DNA of 64,000 bases, taken from contig NC_081406.1 of NCBI RefSeq assembly GCF_030272615.1, forward strand, positions 115,787,783-115,851,782, given 5' to 3'. Positions 48,812 to 60,512 of the stretch are shown one piece after another. How positions within the stretch are numbered: position 1 is the stretch's first letter; the number at the start of each line of letters is the position of its first letter. The position numbers and the translations under genes are program-made. This DNA comes from Cryptomeria japonica (taxonomy: Eukaryota > Streptophyta > Pinopsida > Cupressales > Cupressaceae). The notes below the pieces were generated by a model that was not told where the DNA came from, made no database searches, and saw nothing but the letters and a program-made list of their open reading frames with translations.

Positions 48812-49349
48812 AGATTAGTGATCATTTATAAAATTTGCAAGCCACAAGAAAGGAGTGGAATTATAAGGTCTCTTAAGGCCTATTTGGATGTCGTAGTATG
48901 GATTTATGATGAATTAAACATGCATGATGTACTATGGTGATTATATATATCATCCTTTTGAAGTCTAAAACCGAGCATTTCAATAAGAGATAAAGACCAA
49001 TGAATGTTTTGATAGAACCCATGATTTTAAAAAAGAAGTGCAAAAATTGTTAAACACAAGGATTGTTTACTTGAGAAAACATTTCACTTCTAGGTTGCCA
49101 ATTTGGTACTCTTTTGAAAGAAAAAGGGAGAGATTGGGTTGTGCATGGAGTTCTAGAATCTAAATTAAGCTTTAGAGAAGGACAATTCATGACTCTTTTC
49201 ATTAGAAAAAGTAATGGAGATTGTGAATAAAATCCAAACGATGTAATTCTTAGATGGCTATTTGGATAGCCTCACCATGTTAGTCTTAAAAAATGAAAAA
49301 GAAAGAACAATCCCTTTGCACGAGATTTTCAATTGCATCAAGATGGGCA
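48812..49349 (+). pseudogene. Decayed Gypsy reverse transcriptase
   Basis: Around 49095-49250 the translation gives, across frames, VANLV, a KKKGEIGLCMEF-like block, NLN, ALEKDNS and FLDGY. These correspond to the SNLVPV, KNGEIRLCVDFRNLNKASLKDNYPLP and LDGFSGYNQ blocks of Gypsy RT. Stops and shifts are frequent. Element C inserted at its right end. It probably belongs to the same relic as 45640-46060, although there the RNase H comes first, which needs a rearrangement or two separate relics. Confidence 0.6.
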
Positions 49350-50101
49350 TATTGGCATTGCACACTCCAATGAAAATTGTAGGTGATTGAAGGTGTTGTC
49401 ATTGATGGCAACCTTGCAATCTTAATGCACTAGCACGTGCAGACTCTACACCGGCAGATAGTACACCGATAGGGACAATAATGTTTACCAGCACCCTAGC
49501 CGACATGATTTTGATTATTGTATTTTATATTTAATTATAATATCTTTTGTAAGCTGACATGACATATTGTAATAAGACTCATATATGAGTATGAGATCTT
49601 GTAAATCATTGTGTGTGAGATATACATGGATATGTAGAGTGAATATAAAGGCAGATTTTGTAGTAAGGTTTATGGTTATTGTATGATCTTAAACCAGTAT
49701 TGAACGTGGCATAGTAGATTCTTTTTATAGTAGTAAATTATATTAGATTCTCATAATCCATTTTGTAAGTCAGTGAGACTTCCTTTTGTATTTGAGAAGT
49801 GAGCTCTAGGCAGTTGGCCTTCCTGCATGTGTAGGCACCTCATTGTAAGTAATATCCATGTGAGTGAATATTGTGGGTCACAAATCCCACTGAGGTTTTT
49901 CCCACACTGGGTTTCCTCACCAAAATCTTGTGTTATGGTGTGCTTTCTATGTTATCTTTATTGTTCATATTTACTACATTAATTCTTGTTTACCGGTACA
50001 TTGTTTTGGAATGCAAAATACTAAATAAGTTCAAAAAATGTGTAAACCGATTAGATGTTGATTCACCCCCCCCCCTCTCAGTATCTCTAGGAATCCTAAC
50101 A
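49350..50101 (+). repeat. 5' LTR of element C
   Basis: 752 bp from TATTGGCATTG (initial TG mutated to TA) to CCTAACA. It shares the C-tract near its end (ATTCACCCCCCCCCC) with many Copia LTRs. Confidence 0.87.
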
Positions 50102-50103
50102 AT

Positions 50104-50115
50104 TGGTATCAGAGC
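50104..50115 (+). promoter_or_regulatory. Primer-binding site of element C (initiator Met tRNA)
   Basis: TGGTATCAGAGC two bases after the LTR, the common plant Copia site. Confidence 0.9.
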
Positions 50116-50172
50116 CTGGTCCTCTATTTTCAAAAGTGTAACAGCTTGAGGGAGATCCTAACACCGGTACAT

Positions 50173-51173
50173 ATGAAAAACTTGAGAAAGCAATTGGAAA
50201 CAACTCTTGCAGATTATGATGCAAAAAAGTTGAAGAATATCAAGCTTGAAGATGATCTGAAGACTGCACAAGAATTCATTTAAGGACTTCAGGAAAATCT
50301 CACTATTGGTAAAAATAAAAGAAGAGAACTTTATGAGAATATGTAGACTGGTGACGATGAAAATGAAACTCTTAATGACCTTGTGAACAAATTGAGACAA
50401 GAAAATAGTGCTACGAGGAATGAAATGCAAGATATAAATATGAGGTTTTGTAAAGACATTGAAGACAGAATGAAGAATGAAGATGACTTGACTAGGAGGC
50501 TCAATGATGCTGGAAATGAAAATACAAGACTCAGTCATGAAAATGATATGTTGAAGACAGATTTGATGCACACACAAAATGATAAAACTGAACTTATGAG
50601 ACAAAAGGAAATCTTGGAAAATGAGTTGGCTATTGGAAATCAACACAAAGAGAAATTCAAGAAAAGTTCAGAAGAACTTGATAATATGCTGAAAAATTAG
50701 AAACCTAATGGAGATACTAATGGACCTGGCTTTGAAGTTGGTGAAAGCTCCAGTACTGCAAACAATCATGATCACAGCAAACCGGTAAGACAACCTAATG
50801 CTTATAAATTTAATGGGAAATGCTTTAACTGTAACAAGTATGGTCATAAAGAAAATCAATGTAGATCTAGAAACTATCAGAACATTAATGCACCCACTGG
50901 TCAATGCTCCAAATACAACAAAATTGGTCATAATTCAGAAAAATACAGAATGAATGTAAGATGTTATGTTTGTGGAAGAATTGGACACCTATCTAATCAC
51001 TGTAGAACACATACCGGCATAGGATATGGAAAGGCTATTTAGAAAAACAATGTGACTTGTTATGCTTGTAACAAGATTGGACATATTGCAAAATTTTGTA
51101 GAAGTAAGGCATCACCGGCAAATAACAATGGACCCAATTTGAAAGGCAAAGAAAAGGTAGATGAGGTAAATTA
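50173..51173 (+). pseudogene. Gag-like frame: long coiled coil and four zinc knuckles (element C)
   Basis: ATG at 50173. The first 175 codons are charged heptad-like sequence (KNLRKQLETTLADYDAKKLK; later NEDDLTRRLNDAGNENTRL). After it follow CCHC knuckles CFNCNKYGHKENQC (about 50821), a degenerate CSKYNKIGHNSEKY, CYVCGRIGHLSNHC and CYACNKIGHIAKFC. Stops interrupt at 50281, about 50347, 50698 and about 51040. The usual Copia N-terminal gag (UBN2-type) domain is not seen. Knuckles bind RNA in packaging, and the coiled coil may mediate assembly. A coiled-coil gag is reminiscent of sireviruses, but I do not claim membership. Confidence 0.75.
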
Positions 51174-51504
51174 ATAATTTTCAAAACAGTGGATTAGAAA
51201 GAGAGATCAAAATGTTGATGAGACTATTCCTTCACTGGTAGAATAGAGTATCACTCCATTGGCAAGAGATTCTTCATCTAACTGAAAAGAAACCTTTTGG
51301 GGGTATGGCAACAAATTGAAAATTATGCAAGTTTACCCTCGGTTGATGGTAAGAAGATGAACTTCTTCTTTACCGACAGATGTGTCAAGTTTCACTTAAT
51401 CAGCAGGCATTTATTGTGGTTGTTGAAGGAAAAGACACTATAAATCTATGGTTTTCCCTCTTTTTCATTCACCGAGCATTCATATTTCCTAAGAGCACAA
51501 AGAA

Positions 51505-53877
51505 CCTGAGCGAAGGCATCCTTAGTGATAAGTGAAGCAAGATCTTTCAAGCATCCAAACCTAAAAGGTAGATTAAGGTATTTATCAATAGCTTCCTCCT
51601 CTACTGCTAAATTCATTGCAAACCCTATAGTTGTTGAAGTGGTTAAACGCCCTAGGCCCGTATTCAAGATTATTCTCAAAGTAGCAAAGTAGTATGATAT
51701 CCTAGGTGCATTTTCAACAATCCCTAAAGGAGTTGCATATGCAGAAGACCCAAGAATATACATACATTGCCACATTAAGGAACTAGGTTCAGATGAAATC
51801 ATGAAAATATATAAGAATGTTATTTGTGATGAAAATGGAACTATAAAACCGGAACATAAGGTTATAGAAACCCTAGGTTTTGTGGAAATCCTTGACATTC
51901 TAGAATTTCCTAAGGAAGTTTTAAGGATTGTACTCAGTAGAGTTCATGGAGAACTCTTTTGGCTTGACTCGATTCATAAAATCACTAGAGAAGCAGTTAG
52001 GGTTGTGACTATCTTACCCTCCACTAGTAGCAGGCCAAATAAAACCAAGAAAGTTTTAAATAAAACAGTGATGACTTTAATAGGTGCAACTTATGACAGC
52101 ATATCCCTGAGAGTTAATGATGTAAAGGATGAGAATGTTAGATTCATAAGCATGATATTAGGATATAAAACCACACATGATAAATGACTGAACTCAGTTT
52201 CCAGTCTATGTATCAAAAGTGCATATGATATGGTTAACAATGATTCCAAGATAAATGTATGTGAGTGGTTGAAAGATGAATTGATTGACAATATAAAGAA
52301 AATCAAAGGATATAAGAAAGGTACTTTCAAATTTGGCAATCTTCTTGTATGCTTAATGTTATATCTTACAAAAGACGTTCTAGGTATAGGCAAGAAAGAC
52401 TTTCGTTATGACATACCGGTATGGAAACAACTATTGGATATCTTCATCGACATGGGAACAGATAAGGAAAACAAAATAACAGAGTATTTCCAAGCCTTTA
52501 AGGCAAAAATGAAAACAAGGGAAAGGTTACCACAAAGCATTGTAGACAAGTATCAAAAAGAAATTTGTTTTGTGATCAAGAAAGATGAAATTTGGATGGA
52601 GGCAGTTCTTCCTAGAACTGTTTGGGTGATAGAGATGGGATATGAGGCTGGTGTGAACATTATTGAAACATATGCCAAAGCCCTACTTGAAGCCCCTAGA
52701 GAACCAGAAGAAGAAGTGTTTGGTAATGCTGAGACCATAGAAAGTGGTGTACTAACATTGAAACAAAGGAAGAGAAGAGAGAAATACATCATAAGTGCAA
52801 CTAAGCAGGTGAAATAAATAAAGGAAAACATAATTAATGTCACCGATAGTAGACAATGCAGAGGTACAAACAGAAAAACCGGCAGTGGATACAACTGAAA
52901 AACCATCAGAAATACTGGTAGACAACACCATGAAATAGGCTAAGAAACAGGTACACATAGAGACAGTGCCACCGACAACTGCTGAAAAGCCTAAACCTTT
53001 GCTAGTTGAAATGCAAACACAAACTAACCTACCAGAGGTCGAGACAAGAAAAGTAGTTACTCACACTGACAACATGGAGATTGTGAAAGTAGTTGGGCAT
53101 ACATCTGGAACTTCCATGATGGAATTTATACCAACAAATGTGACTGAGGTACTATTAGATTCAATTAAGAAAATAACAGATTGTAATGTATTGGCATGTA
53201 AGGCTATAGATGACACCATTCCTATTCTTAAATTGATTGCACCCAAGTGCCATATAGAAAATAAGGATTCTTTGAGTCAATTAGACACATTGTCTAATTA
53301 CATCACTAGCAATAAACTGACTATGGACCAAATAAATGAAGAGAAATTTAAGGAGAAAATGGACAAGGAAAAACATAAATTCTTAGAAGAGACAATAAAG
53401 AAGTGCACGGAACACATTGATACCCTCTTACCGACACTGAACAAAACAATAATGGAATTTAAGGAACTGTACATAGACACATGCAAGACTAATCTTCTGA
53501 CAGTGGATATTGATAAGGAGATTAGCAAAGTGCAAAAAGAAATTGATGATATAGCTGACAATATCATTGGTTTATCTGAACCAATATCAGTCATAGAACA
53601 AGAGATAGCTGGATTTGAGAAGAAAATTGAAAAGTTGGAAAAAGAGAAGGAAAGAATAAAGCAAAAAGCAAAAGAGCTAAAATGTAGACTCAGTCCTAAA
53701 TTGGATAACCTCATCTCTTTAAGGAAAGAGATCTCTGAGGCACTTATTCTAGGACAGAAGGCACCAGAAGAGAAAATGCATCACCTCACCGGTACTATTC
53801 AGAGGACAGAGGTAGCATTAAAGGACAGTAACAGGTTTACTCAGAGCCTAAATTTGGTATTAGCAGACTTATTTTAG
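51505..53877 (+). pseudogene. Unrecognised long second frame of element C (globular part plus coiled coil)
   Basis: Between the gag-like frame and the polypurine tract. The frame 51505-52817 is open except for TAG near 51750 and TGA at 52185. After a frame change, 52858-53877 is open apart from TAG at about 52936. The N-terminal part looks globular (VIETLGFVEILDILEFPKEV; WLKDELIDNIKKIKGYKKG; FGNLLVCLMLYLTKDVLGIG). The C-terminal 250 codons are a strongly charged coiled coil (EQEIAGFEKKIEKLEKEKER). I recognise no family. Length, position and codon-like organisation suggest a single former protein of about 790 residues carried by this element in place of pol. It could be a captured host gene or an element-specific structural protein. 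Confidence 0.6.
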
Positions 53878-54096
53878 ATTGTAACCAACCGGTTACAAGG
53901 TTCGAACTGAAAGTGCACTCAGCTGAAATTTTGACAACCTTTGTCATTGATGTCAAAGGGGGAGTATTAGAGAAGAGAAAAATCCAATGACTTAGAGATC
54001 ATCTACTCAGGGCGAGCATGCAGTTTTGGTAAGATTTTTGGAACTCAATTTTGGAACACATTTTTGAATTTTTCTCATGAGTGTTGCCATCAATGC

Positions 54097-54109
54097 CAAA
54101 GGGGGAGAT
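54097..54109 (+). other. Polypurine tract of element C
   Basis: CCAAAGGGGGAGAT directly before TGTTGGC, the 3' LTR start. Confidence 0.8.
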
Positions 54110-54886
54110 TGTTGGCATTGCACACTCCAATGAGAATTGTAGGTGATTGAAGGTGTTGTCATTGATGGAAACCTTGCATTCTTATGGCACCAACAAGCAT
54201 CGGCACCGACAGACTCTACACTAGCAAGTAGTACACCAGCAATGACAATAATGTTTACTGGCACCCTAGCTGACAAGATTTTGATTATTGTATTTTGTAT
54301 TTAATTGTAATATCTTTTGTAAGCTGACATGGAATATTGTAATAAGACTCATATATAAGTATGAGATCTTGTAATTCATTGTGTGTGAGATATACATGAA
54401 TAGATAGAGCGAATATAAAGGCAGATTCTATAGTAAGGTTTATGGTTATTGTATGAGCTTAAACCGGTACTGAACCTGGCATAGCAGATGCTTTTTATAG
54501 CAGTACATTATATTAGATTCTCATAATCCATTTTGTAAGTCAGTGAGACTTTCTTTTGTATTTGAGAAGTGAGCTCTAGGCAGTTGGCCTTCCTAAATGT
54601 GCAAGCACCTCATTGTAAGTAATATCCATTCATTGGCCAGTGAGTGAATATTGTGGGTCACAAATCCCACTGAGGTTTTTCCCACACCGGGTTTCCTCAC
54701 CAAAATCTGGTGTTATGGTGTGCTTTCTATGTTGTCTTTATTGTTCATATTTACTGCATTAATTCTTGTTTACTGGTACTTTGTTTTGGAATGCAAAATA
54801 CTAAATAAGTTCAAAAAATCTGTAAACCGATTCGATACTGATTCACACCCCCCCCCCCCCTCTTAGTATCTCTGGGAATCCTAACA
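54110..54886 (+). repeat. 3' LTR of element C
   Basis: 777 bp from TGTTGGCATTG to CCTAACA, homologous to 49350-50101 with substitutions and a few small insertions (for example CATTGGCCAG near 54632). Confidence 0.87.
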
Positions 54887-56038
54887 GGGCCTAGTAATTG
54901 GTAAACTATTCTCAAAGAATGCTTTCAAGAAGAGTTCTTCCACAAAACATCTATGAGAGTGAGATCCTATAACATCTACAAGAATTATCAAATTTAGGGA
55001 TGGGTGAAATCACATCCACTAGAGATTCATTGTTCCTACTTATGAAATACCTTTAGGATAATTTTTTGAAGATACTTGCTTTAAGGAGTTATTTTTTAGA
55101 GCCACCAAGTCATCAACACCAATATGAACTATTAGGGTGAAGACATTTGAGGCCATATAAAGGACAGACTAAAAGGTAACACAATAAATGTGTGAGAGAA
55201 AAGAGTTTTCCTATGCCAAGGGCATGGAGTGATATAAGGGAAGTTAAAAATTGTAGGAAAAACATAAACCCTAGCATAGAACAACATCAAAATGAGATTT
55301 TTATCATGCATTTATCCAATTAAATTATATATTAGTGTGCTTAGCAAAGTGATTTCTTTTATTTTTAAAATTGAAAGCAAGTAACTTGAACCATCTCTCA
55401 TTATTGTTGTAAAATTCTAATATCATATGGTATATGTATGAAATAAATAAGAACTGCATTTAATTTTAATTTCTTTAATGACATTTGGTAGTTGACGAAA
55501 AATCCTCTTAAAAAGACATAGACATTGAAAACCATAAAATATGTAGGGTCCAAATAAGAATAGAGTAATGATAACAATTGAAAACATAAATTATCAAGAA
55601 AAATACAAATCATTAAGAATTTACCTTATTCTTAACAACAATAGCAAGAATTTGAGATTGTCACATCCCCTATATTCTCATTTTAAAAATGTACATTAGG
55701 AAAAAGAATTATAAAAAAAATAGAACATCTCAAAAATATTTTTGAAAAATAATAATTTATTTTGAATTTTTAATTTTTTTATATAATGAGAAAATTCTCG
55801 CGAAATTTTTTTTTTACATTAATAAAGTTTTGCCCATTTAACATATATGTTTTCAATAACTAATTTAACATAGTTTTGAAACTTCCTTGTGAACCCTTTC
55901 GTGGAATTTTAATGTTTTGTGGGGTCATGCATTATTCTCATAGTTCAAAGAAAGGGCATGGAATTTTACTAAGTCAATATGGCAGAAAGAGACTTTTGAA
56001 GTCAGTGGGAATACATGTAAAAAATTTATTCATGAAAG
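54887..56038. other. Intergenic, AT-rich, nothing identified
   Basis: Continuation of the DNA into which C inserted, grading into the upstream region of the receptor kinase gene. It has A/T runs and no recognisable protein motif or repeat partner. A 60-codon frame at 55876-56058 has no known domain. Confidence 0.6.
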
Positions 56039-56039
56039 A

Positions 56040-56060
56040 AGTCAAACTGGCGTATTGACT
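56040..56060. promoter_or_regulatory. Pair of W-box cores upstream of the receptor kinase
   Basis: AGTCAA (56040-56045) and TTGACT (56055-56060), inverted and 15 bp apart, about 80-100 bp upstream of ATG 56139. WRKY factors bind TTGAC cores in defence-gene promoters. Two hexamers can occur by chance, so this is weak. Confidence 0.3.
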
Positions 56061-56186
56061 CCGCTACTTTTTGCTACGGTCTTTCTCTTGCCCTTCTCTC
56101 ATCTTTCTCTTTTCTTCTTACTATTGTAAGGTGTGAAGATGAAAATGGAAGGCCTACATCTTCATGTTTGCCATTCTCAATATACC

Positions 56187-56764
56187 TGTTGAAAACTGAT
56201 GCTGCTCGAGCATGCAGCTCCATGCAGCTCATAACTGTTTTTAGCCTCCACTGCCATACACCAGCATGCAGCTAGCTTAATTTAGGAAGATCGTATATTA
56301 TTTTAGATTAGTTAGTTTTTATTTCTCATTCAAATAAAAACATGCAGTGCATGCAATTACCTTGTTTGATGATAGCTTTTTAATTTAGATTTATTTTTAA
56401 TAAAGCATGTGGATGAACATGCATAAATTAGCTGAATTTAGTTTTGAAGCTATAGTTAGTTTTTTCTAGAACAAATGCAAGCTACGTATACTTTTTTAGG
56501 TATGCATGTTCTTTTTTTAGTGAGTTTGAATCCTTTGGAGGCGAAGGAAAAACTTTATATATTAGATGAACTTTGTAATTTTAATCAAGCTGCTGTAATA
56601 AAATTCTGAGTGCAGTTCTAAAACAAGGGCACTTTGTTTTATTTATTATGGGTTGTGTTATCTATATTTTCACAATAATTAATTGTTGCTATATGTTTAT
56701 TTATGTCATAATTATGTTGGTTTATCAGCTGGCTTAAAGAACAGAGGCCAGTTCAGATTCTACA
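56187..56764 (+). repeat. 5' LTR of element D
   Basis: 578 bp, TGTTGAAAAC to ATTCTACA. Near its start CATGCAGCTC occurs twice in tandem. It closely matches 59815-60378 (564 bp), with a small deletion in the latter near 60317. Confidence 0.92.
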
Positions 56765-56766
56765 AG

Positions 56767-56778
56767 TGGTATCAGAGC
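56767..56778 (+). promoter_or_regulatory. Primer-binding site of element D (initiator Met tRNA)
   Basis: TGGTATCAGAGC two bases after the LTR. Confidence 0.9.
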
Positions 56779-56833
56779 GGGTAAAATTGTTTTGGGTTAA
56801 AGTTTTATTGTTGGAATTTCGCCGAAGTTAATC

Positions 56834-57777
56834 ATGTTGAATTCTTACCATATGCTCATTCTCGAATTTGATGGGAATTATTATGATTATTGGTGCATTA
56901 AGATGCTAACATTTTTTATTGGAAAAGATTTGTGGGAGATTATTGAATTCGGTTATGAGGAGTCAGCTGATTGGAATGCCCTTACACCCAATGAAAGAAC
57001 AACAAGAAAGGAAGCAATGTAAAATAATGCTCAAGCTTTGTTTCACATTCAGATAGCTCTTGATAAGAGCTTATTTCCAAGAATATCTGGAGCAACAACT
57101 GCCAAAGATGCTTGGAAGACTCTACAAGAAGCTTACCATGGTAGTGATCAAGTTAAAGTGGTCAAGCTTCAGACACTGAAGCGAGAATTCAAAAATTTGA
57201 AGATGCAAGAAGCTGAAAGTATAAGTGATTATTGTGTCAGAGTTAAAGATGTGGTCAATAACATGGCTACACTTGGGGAAATTGTAAGCAATGAAGTTGT
57301 GATAAAAGAGGTGTTGAGATCTTTAACACCCATATAGAATCATGTTGCAATAATCATAGAAGAAAGCAAGGATTTGACAAAACTACAGTTTGATCAATTG
57401 CTTGGATCCCTGATGTCTCATGAAGAAAGATTGAAAGATTCTTTTGAGGGTGTACAAAAAGAGTTTTCCTCTAAATTACAAATCACAAAAAATGAAGATG
57501 CAAGAAGCAGTAGTGCCAAAATAAATCAAGGCCAAGGTAAAGGCCAAAACCAAAATTCTTCAAGACATAGAGATAGAGGTGGCTCAAGAGGAAGAGGTAG
57601 AGGCATATTTAATAAGAGAAATGTCCAATGTTACCATTGTAATAGGTATGACCACGGTGAAAGAGAATGTAAATTGAAAGAAGGTAAAAGTGCTAACTTT
57701 GCTCAAGAAAGTAGTGAGAATCCTCCTGATCACTTATTTTTATCTTATGCCAAAGGTGAAAATACTAGTAACGATGT
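56834..57777 (+). pseudogene. Copia gag of element D, two stops
   Basis: UBN2-type Copia gag: the start MLNSYHMLILEFDGNYYDYW is followed by LWEIIEFGYEE, AKDAWKTLQEAYHG, VVKLQTLKREFKNLKM and a CCHC knuckle CYHCNRYDHGEREC at about 57630, preceded by an Arg/Gly-rich linker. TAA at 57020 and TAG at 57335 interrupt a single frame. Gag would form the particle that carries the RNA. Confidence 0.88.
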
Positions 57778-59814
57778 TTGGTATCTAGATTTTGGATGTC
57801 CAACCATATGGCAGGGAAGGAGAAGTTGTTCTCAACAAAGGATGAAAGTTTCAAATCCAAGATCCAGCTTGGTGATGATAAATCGTTGGAGGTTTCTACC
57901 AAAGGAGCTATAGAGGTCCAAACAAAAGAAGGTATAAAGGGTATTCATGATATTTATTATACTCCATGATTGAAGCACAATTTGTTAAGTGTTGGGCAGC
58001 TATGTGAGAAAAATTATAATTTAGCCTTTGAGAATAAGACATGTACTATCTATGACAAGAATAAGGGTAATTGGGTGATCACTGTTGTTCCTATGACAAG
58101 AAATAGGATGTTCTCCTTGAGGTTTGGTGAGAATAACAACAGTTTGGCAAATATGACTTATGAGGATTCAAGATGGTTATGGCATCTTAGATATGAGCAT
58201 TTAAATTTTCATAGATTGAAGTTTCTAACCTTGCATGCATTAGTTTTTGGTTTACCTAAGGTTGAGGAACACAAGGAAGTTTGTGAAGGTTGTGCTAAAG
58301 GAAAGCATGCAAGGGAAAAGTTTCCAAAGGTCAATGCATGGAGGGCCCATCACCCTCTTCAGCTTGTTCATTGAGATATATGTGGTCCTATGTAGACTAA
58401 GAGTTTGGGTAAGTCATCATATTTCATCACTTTTATTGACGATTGCTCATGAAATTGTTGGGTATATTTTTTGAAGGCCAAAGATGAAGCCTTGGATACA
58501 TTCAAGAAGTTCAAAGCCCTCGTAAAAAATGAGAAAGGGTACAAGATCAAATGTTAAAGGACTAATTGTGAAGGAGAATTTTGCTCAAAGGCTTTCAAGA
58601 GTTATTGTGATCTTAATGTCAAGAGGCAACTCACAACTACATATACACCTCAACAGAATGGGGTAGCTGAAAGAAAAAAATCGTACTATGGTAGAAATGG
58701 CAAGATGCATGATATAAATCAAGGGATTGAGTGATTCATATTGGGGAGACGCAGTTGCTACAGTGGTGTACATTCTCAACCGTAGCCCCACTAGTGCACT
58801 CAAAAATATGACTCCTTGTGAAACTTGATATGGAAAAAGGCCTAATCTTAATCATTTCAATTTTTTTTGGTTGTTTGGCTTATGTGCATGTACCTGATCA
58901 GAGTAGACAGAAGTTAGATGCAAAGAGTGAGTCATGTATTTTTATTGGGTATAGTGAGAAAAGCAAGGCTTATAGATTGTATAATTCCATCACTAATAAG
59001 CTTATTGTCTCAAGAGATGTAATTTTTGATGAAGGGGGAGTTTATGGTCATTTAAAAGGCCATGTTAAGAAGCCAAAATCTATTTTGAACGATGATATAA
59101 TTGCTGATATTGATCATGAGCAGCCAACTAATATTTCTGTATCCAGTGGTTTAACTCCACCAAGAAGCCCTTCATCAAGTTCTTTAGTACCAAGTTCAAG
59201 TCCATCTTCTTCCCCAAGTTCTACAAGGAAGGTAAGGAGATTGAGTGATATCTACCAGAGGATTGAAAATTAAGTACATGAAGGAAACCCAATAGGTGAG
59301 ACAATGAATTTTGCTTTATTAGCCAAGGTTGATTTTGAACCATCATGTTTTGAAGATGCATGTGCTAATGAGGTTTGGGTGCAAGCCATGCAAGAAGAGA
59401 TGGATTCCATTCACAAGAATGACACTTAAGAGTTGACAAAGCTTCCACATGACAAGAAAAATATTGGCACCAAATGGTAAGATTTGTCTGAAGCCTTTAG
59501 CAGGTACACAAAGCTCTTTGGCTCAGAAAAGTTTTAAAAGAAATTGGAGAAAAACAAATTCAGCCTACAGTAATTTATTGTGACAATGTGAGTGCCATCA
59601 AGTTAGCAAAGAACCCAATTCATCATAGCAGGACAAAGCATTTTGATATGAAATATCACTTCATATGAGATTTGGTGCAGAAGAAAGAAGTTGAGTTGAA
59701 GCACATTAATACTCAAGATCAGCTAGCAGATATCTTCACTATGGCGGTTGCAAAACCTCAGTTTTTTGCATTACGAGATAATATTGTGAGCCCTCTCAAC
59801 ATCAAGTGGGAGTA
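57778..59814 (+). pseudogene. Copia pol of element D: protease, integrase, RT/RNase H ends only
   Basis: Protease reads WYLDFGC (the expected Ser after Asp is Phe), then shifts frame by one base into SNHMAGKEKLF. The GAG_pre-integrase/zinc part (HLRYEHLNFHRLKFL, CEGCAKGKH) is near 58180-58310. The integrase core has FIDDCS, a changed second Asp block (RTNCEGEF) and QNGVAERK. The linker to RT (FGCLAYVHVPDQSRQKLDAK) is near 58877. RT is cut off just after VWVQAMQEEMDSI at about 59480 and joins directly to the C-terminal RNase H (VIYCDNVSAIKLAKNPIHHS, LADIF) at about 59570-59740. Most of RT, including the catalytic YVDD, is deleted, and at least six stops are present. Confidence 0.88.
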
Positions 59815-60378
59815 TGTTGAGAACTAATGTTGCTCAAGTATGCAGCTCCATGCAGCTCATAACTGTTTTTAGCCTCCACCACAATATATCAGCATGCAGC
59901 TAGCTTAATTTAAGAAGATCTTATATTATTTTGGATTAGTTAGTTTTTATTTCTCATTCAAATAAAAACATGTAGTGCATGCAATTACCTTGTTCGATGA
60001 TAGCTTTTTAATTTAGATTTGGTTTTAATAAAGCATGTGGATGAACATGCATAGATTAGTTGAATTTAGTTTTGAAGCTATATTTAGTTTTTTCTAGAAC
60101 AAATGCCTGCTACCTATATTTTTTTTAGGTATGCATGTTCTGTTTTTAGTGAGTTTGAATCCTTTGGAAGTGAAGGAAAAACTTTATATATTAGATGAAC
60201 TTTGTAATTTTAGTCAAGCTGCTGTAATAAAATTCTCAGTGCAGTTCTGAAACAGGGGACTCTGTTTTATTTATTCTGGGTTGTGTTATCTATATTTCTG
60301 CAATAATTAATTGTTGTTATCATAATTATCTTGGTTTATCAGCTGGCTTAAAGAACAGGGGCCATTTCAGATTCTACA
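59815..60378 (+). repeat. 3' LTR of element D
   Basis: 564 bp, TGTTGAGAAC to ATTCTACA, followed by the ATACC target copy. Confidence 0.92.
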
Positions 60379-60510
60379 ATACCAGTGTACCCCTGTATGC
60401 CTCCTGCGCTTCCTCTTTTTCGTCTTCACAATATACCAGTGTACCCCTGTATGCCATTCTCAATATACCAGCGTACACCCTGTATTCCTCCTGCGCTTCT
60501 TCATCTCGAA
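60379..60510 (+). repeat. Short tandem repeat in 5' part of receptor kinase gene
   Basis: AATATACCAG followed by GTACCCCTGTATGCC or a close variant occurs three times: once across the element D insertion point (56177-56186 joined to 60384), at about 60430 and at about 60465. Two copies are followed by TCCTCCTGCGCTTC. It lies directly before the first ectodomain cysteine. Confidence 0.7.
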
Positions 60511-60512
60511 CT

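Larger units (their letters stand above)
49350..54886 (+). mobile_element. Copia-derived non-autonomous element C with two non-pol reading frames
   Basis: LTRs 49350-50101 and 54110-54886, primer site TGGTATCAGAGC at 50104, polypurine tract AAAGGGGGAGAT before the 3' LTR. Flanks are GGGCA and GGGCC, a target duplication with one mismatch. The interior of 4 kb holds a coiled-coil plus zinc-knuckle frame (50173-51173) and a long second frame (51505-53877), with no integrase, RT or RNase H. It looks like a family that replaced pol and is moved by a related Copia element. Confidence 0.88.
56187..60378 (+). mobile_element. Copia element D with internal deletion
   Basis: LTRs 56187-56764 and 59815-60378, primer site TGGTATCAGAGC at 56767, and a purine-rich tract ending AGTGGGAGTA at 59814. 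ATACC lies on both sides (56182-56186 and 60379-60383), a perfect target duplication. The interior of about 3 kb holds gag, protease, integrase and only the two ends of the RT-RNase H region. The insertion falls in a short tandem repeat in the 5' part of the receptor kinase gene. Confidence 0.93.

Noticed and set aside
51446-51898. 150-codon minus-strand frame in element C
   Set aside because: The plus strand carries the longer frame with coherent composition running on to 52817; the minus frame is its shadow.
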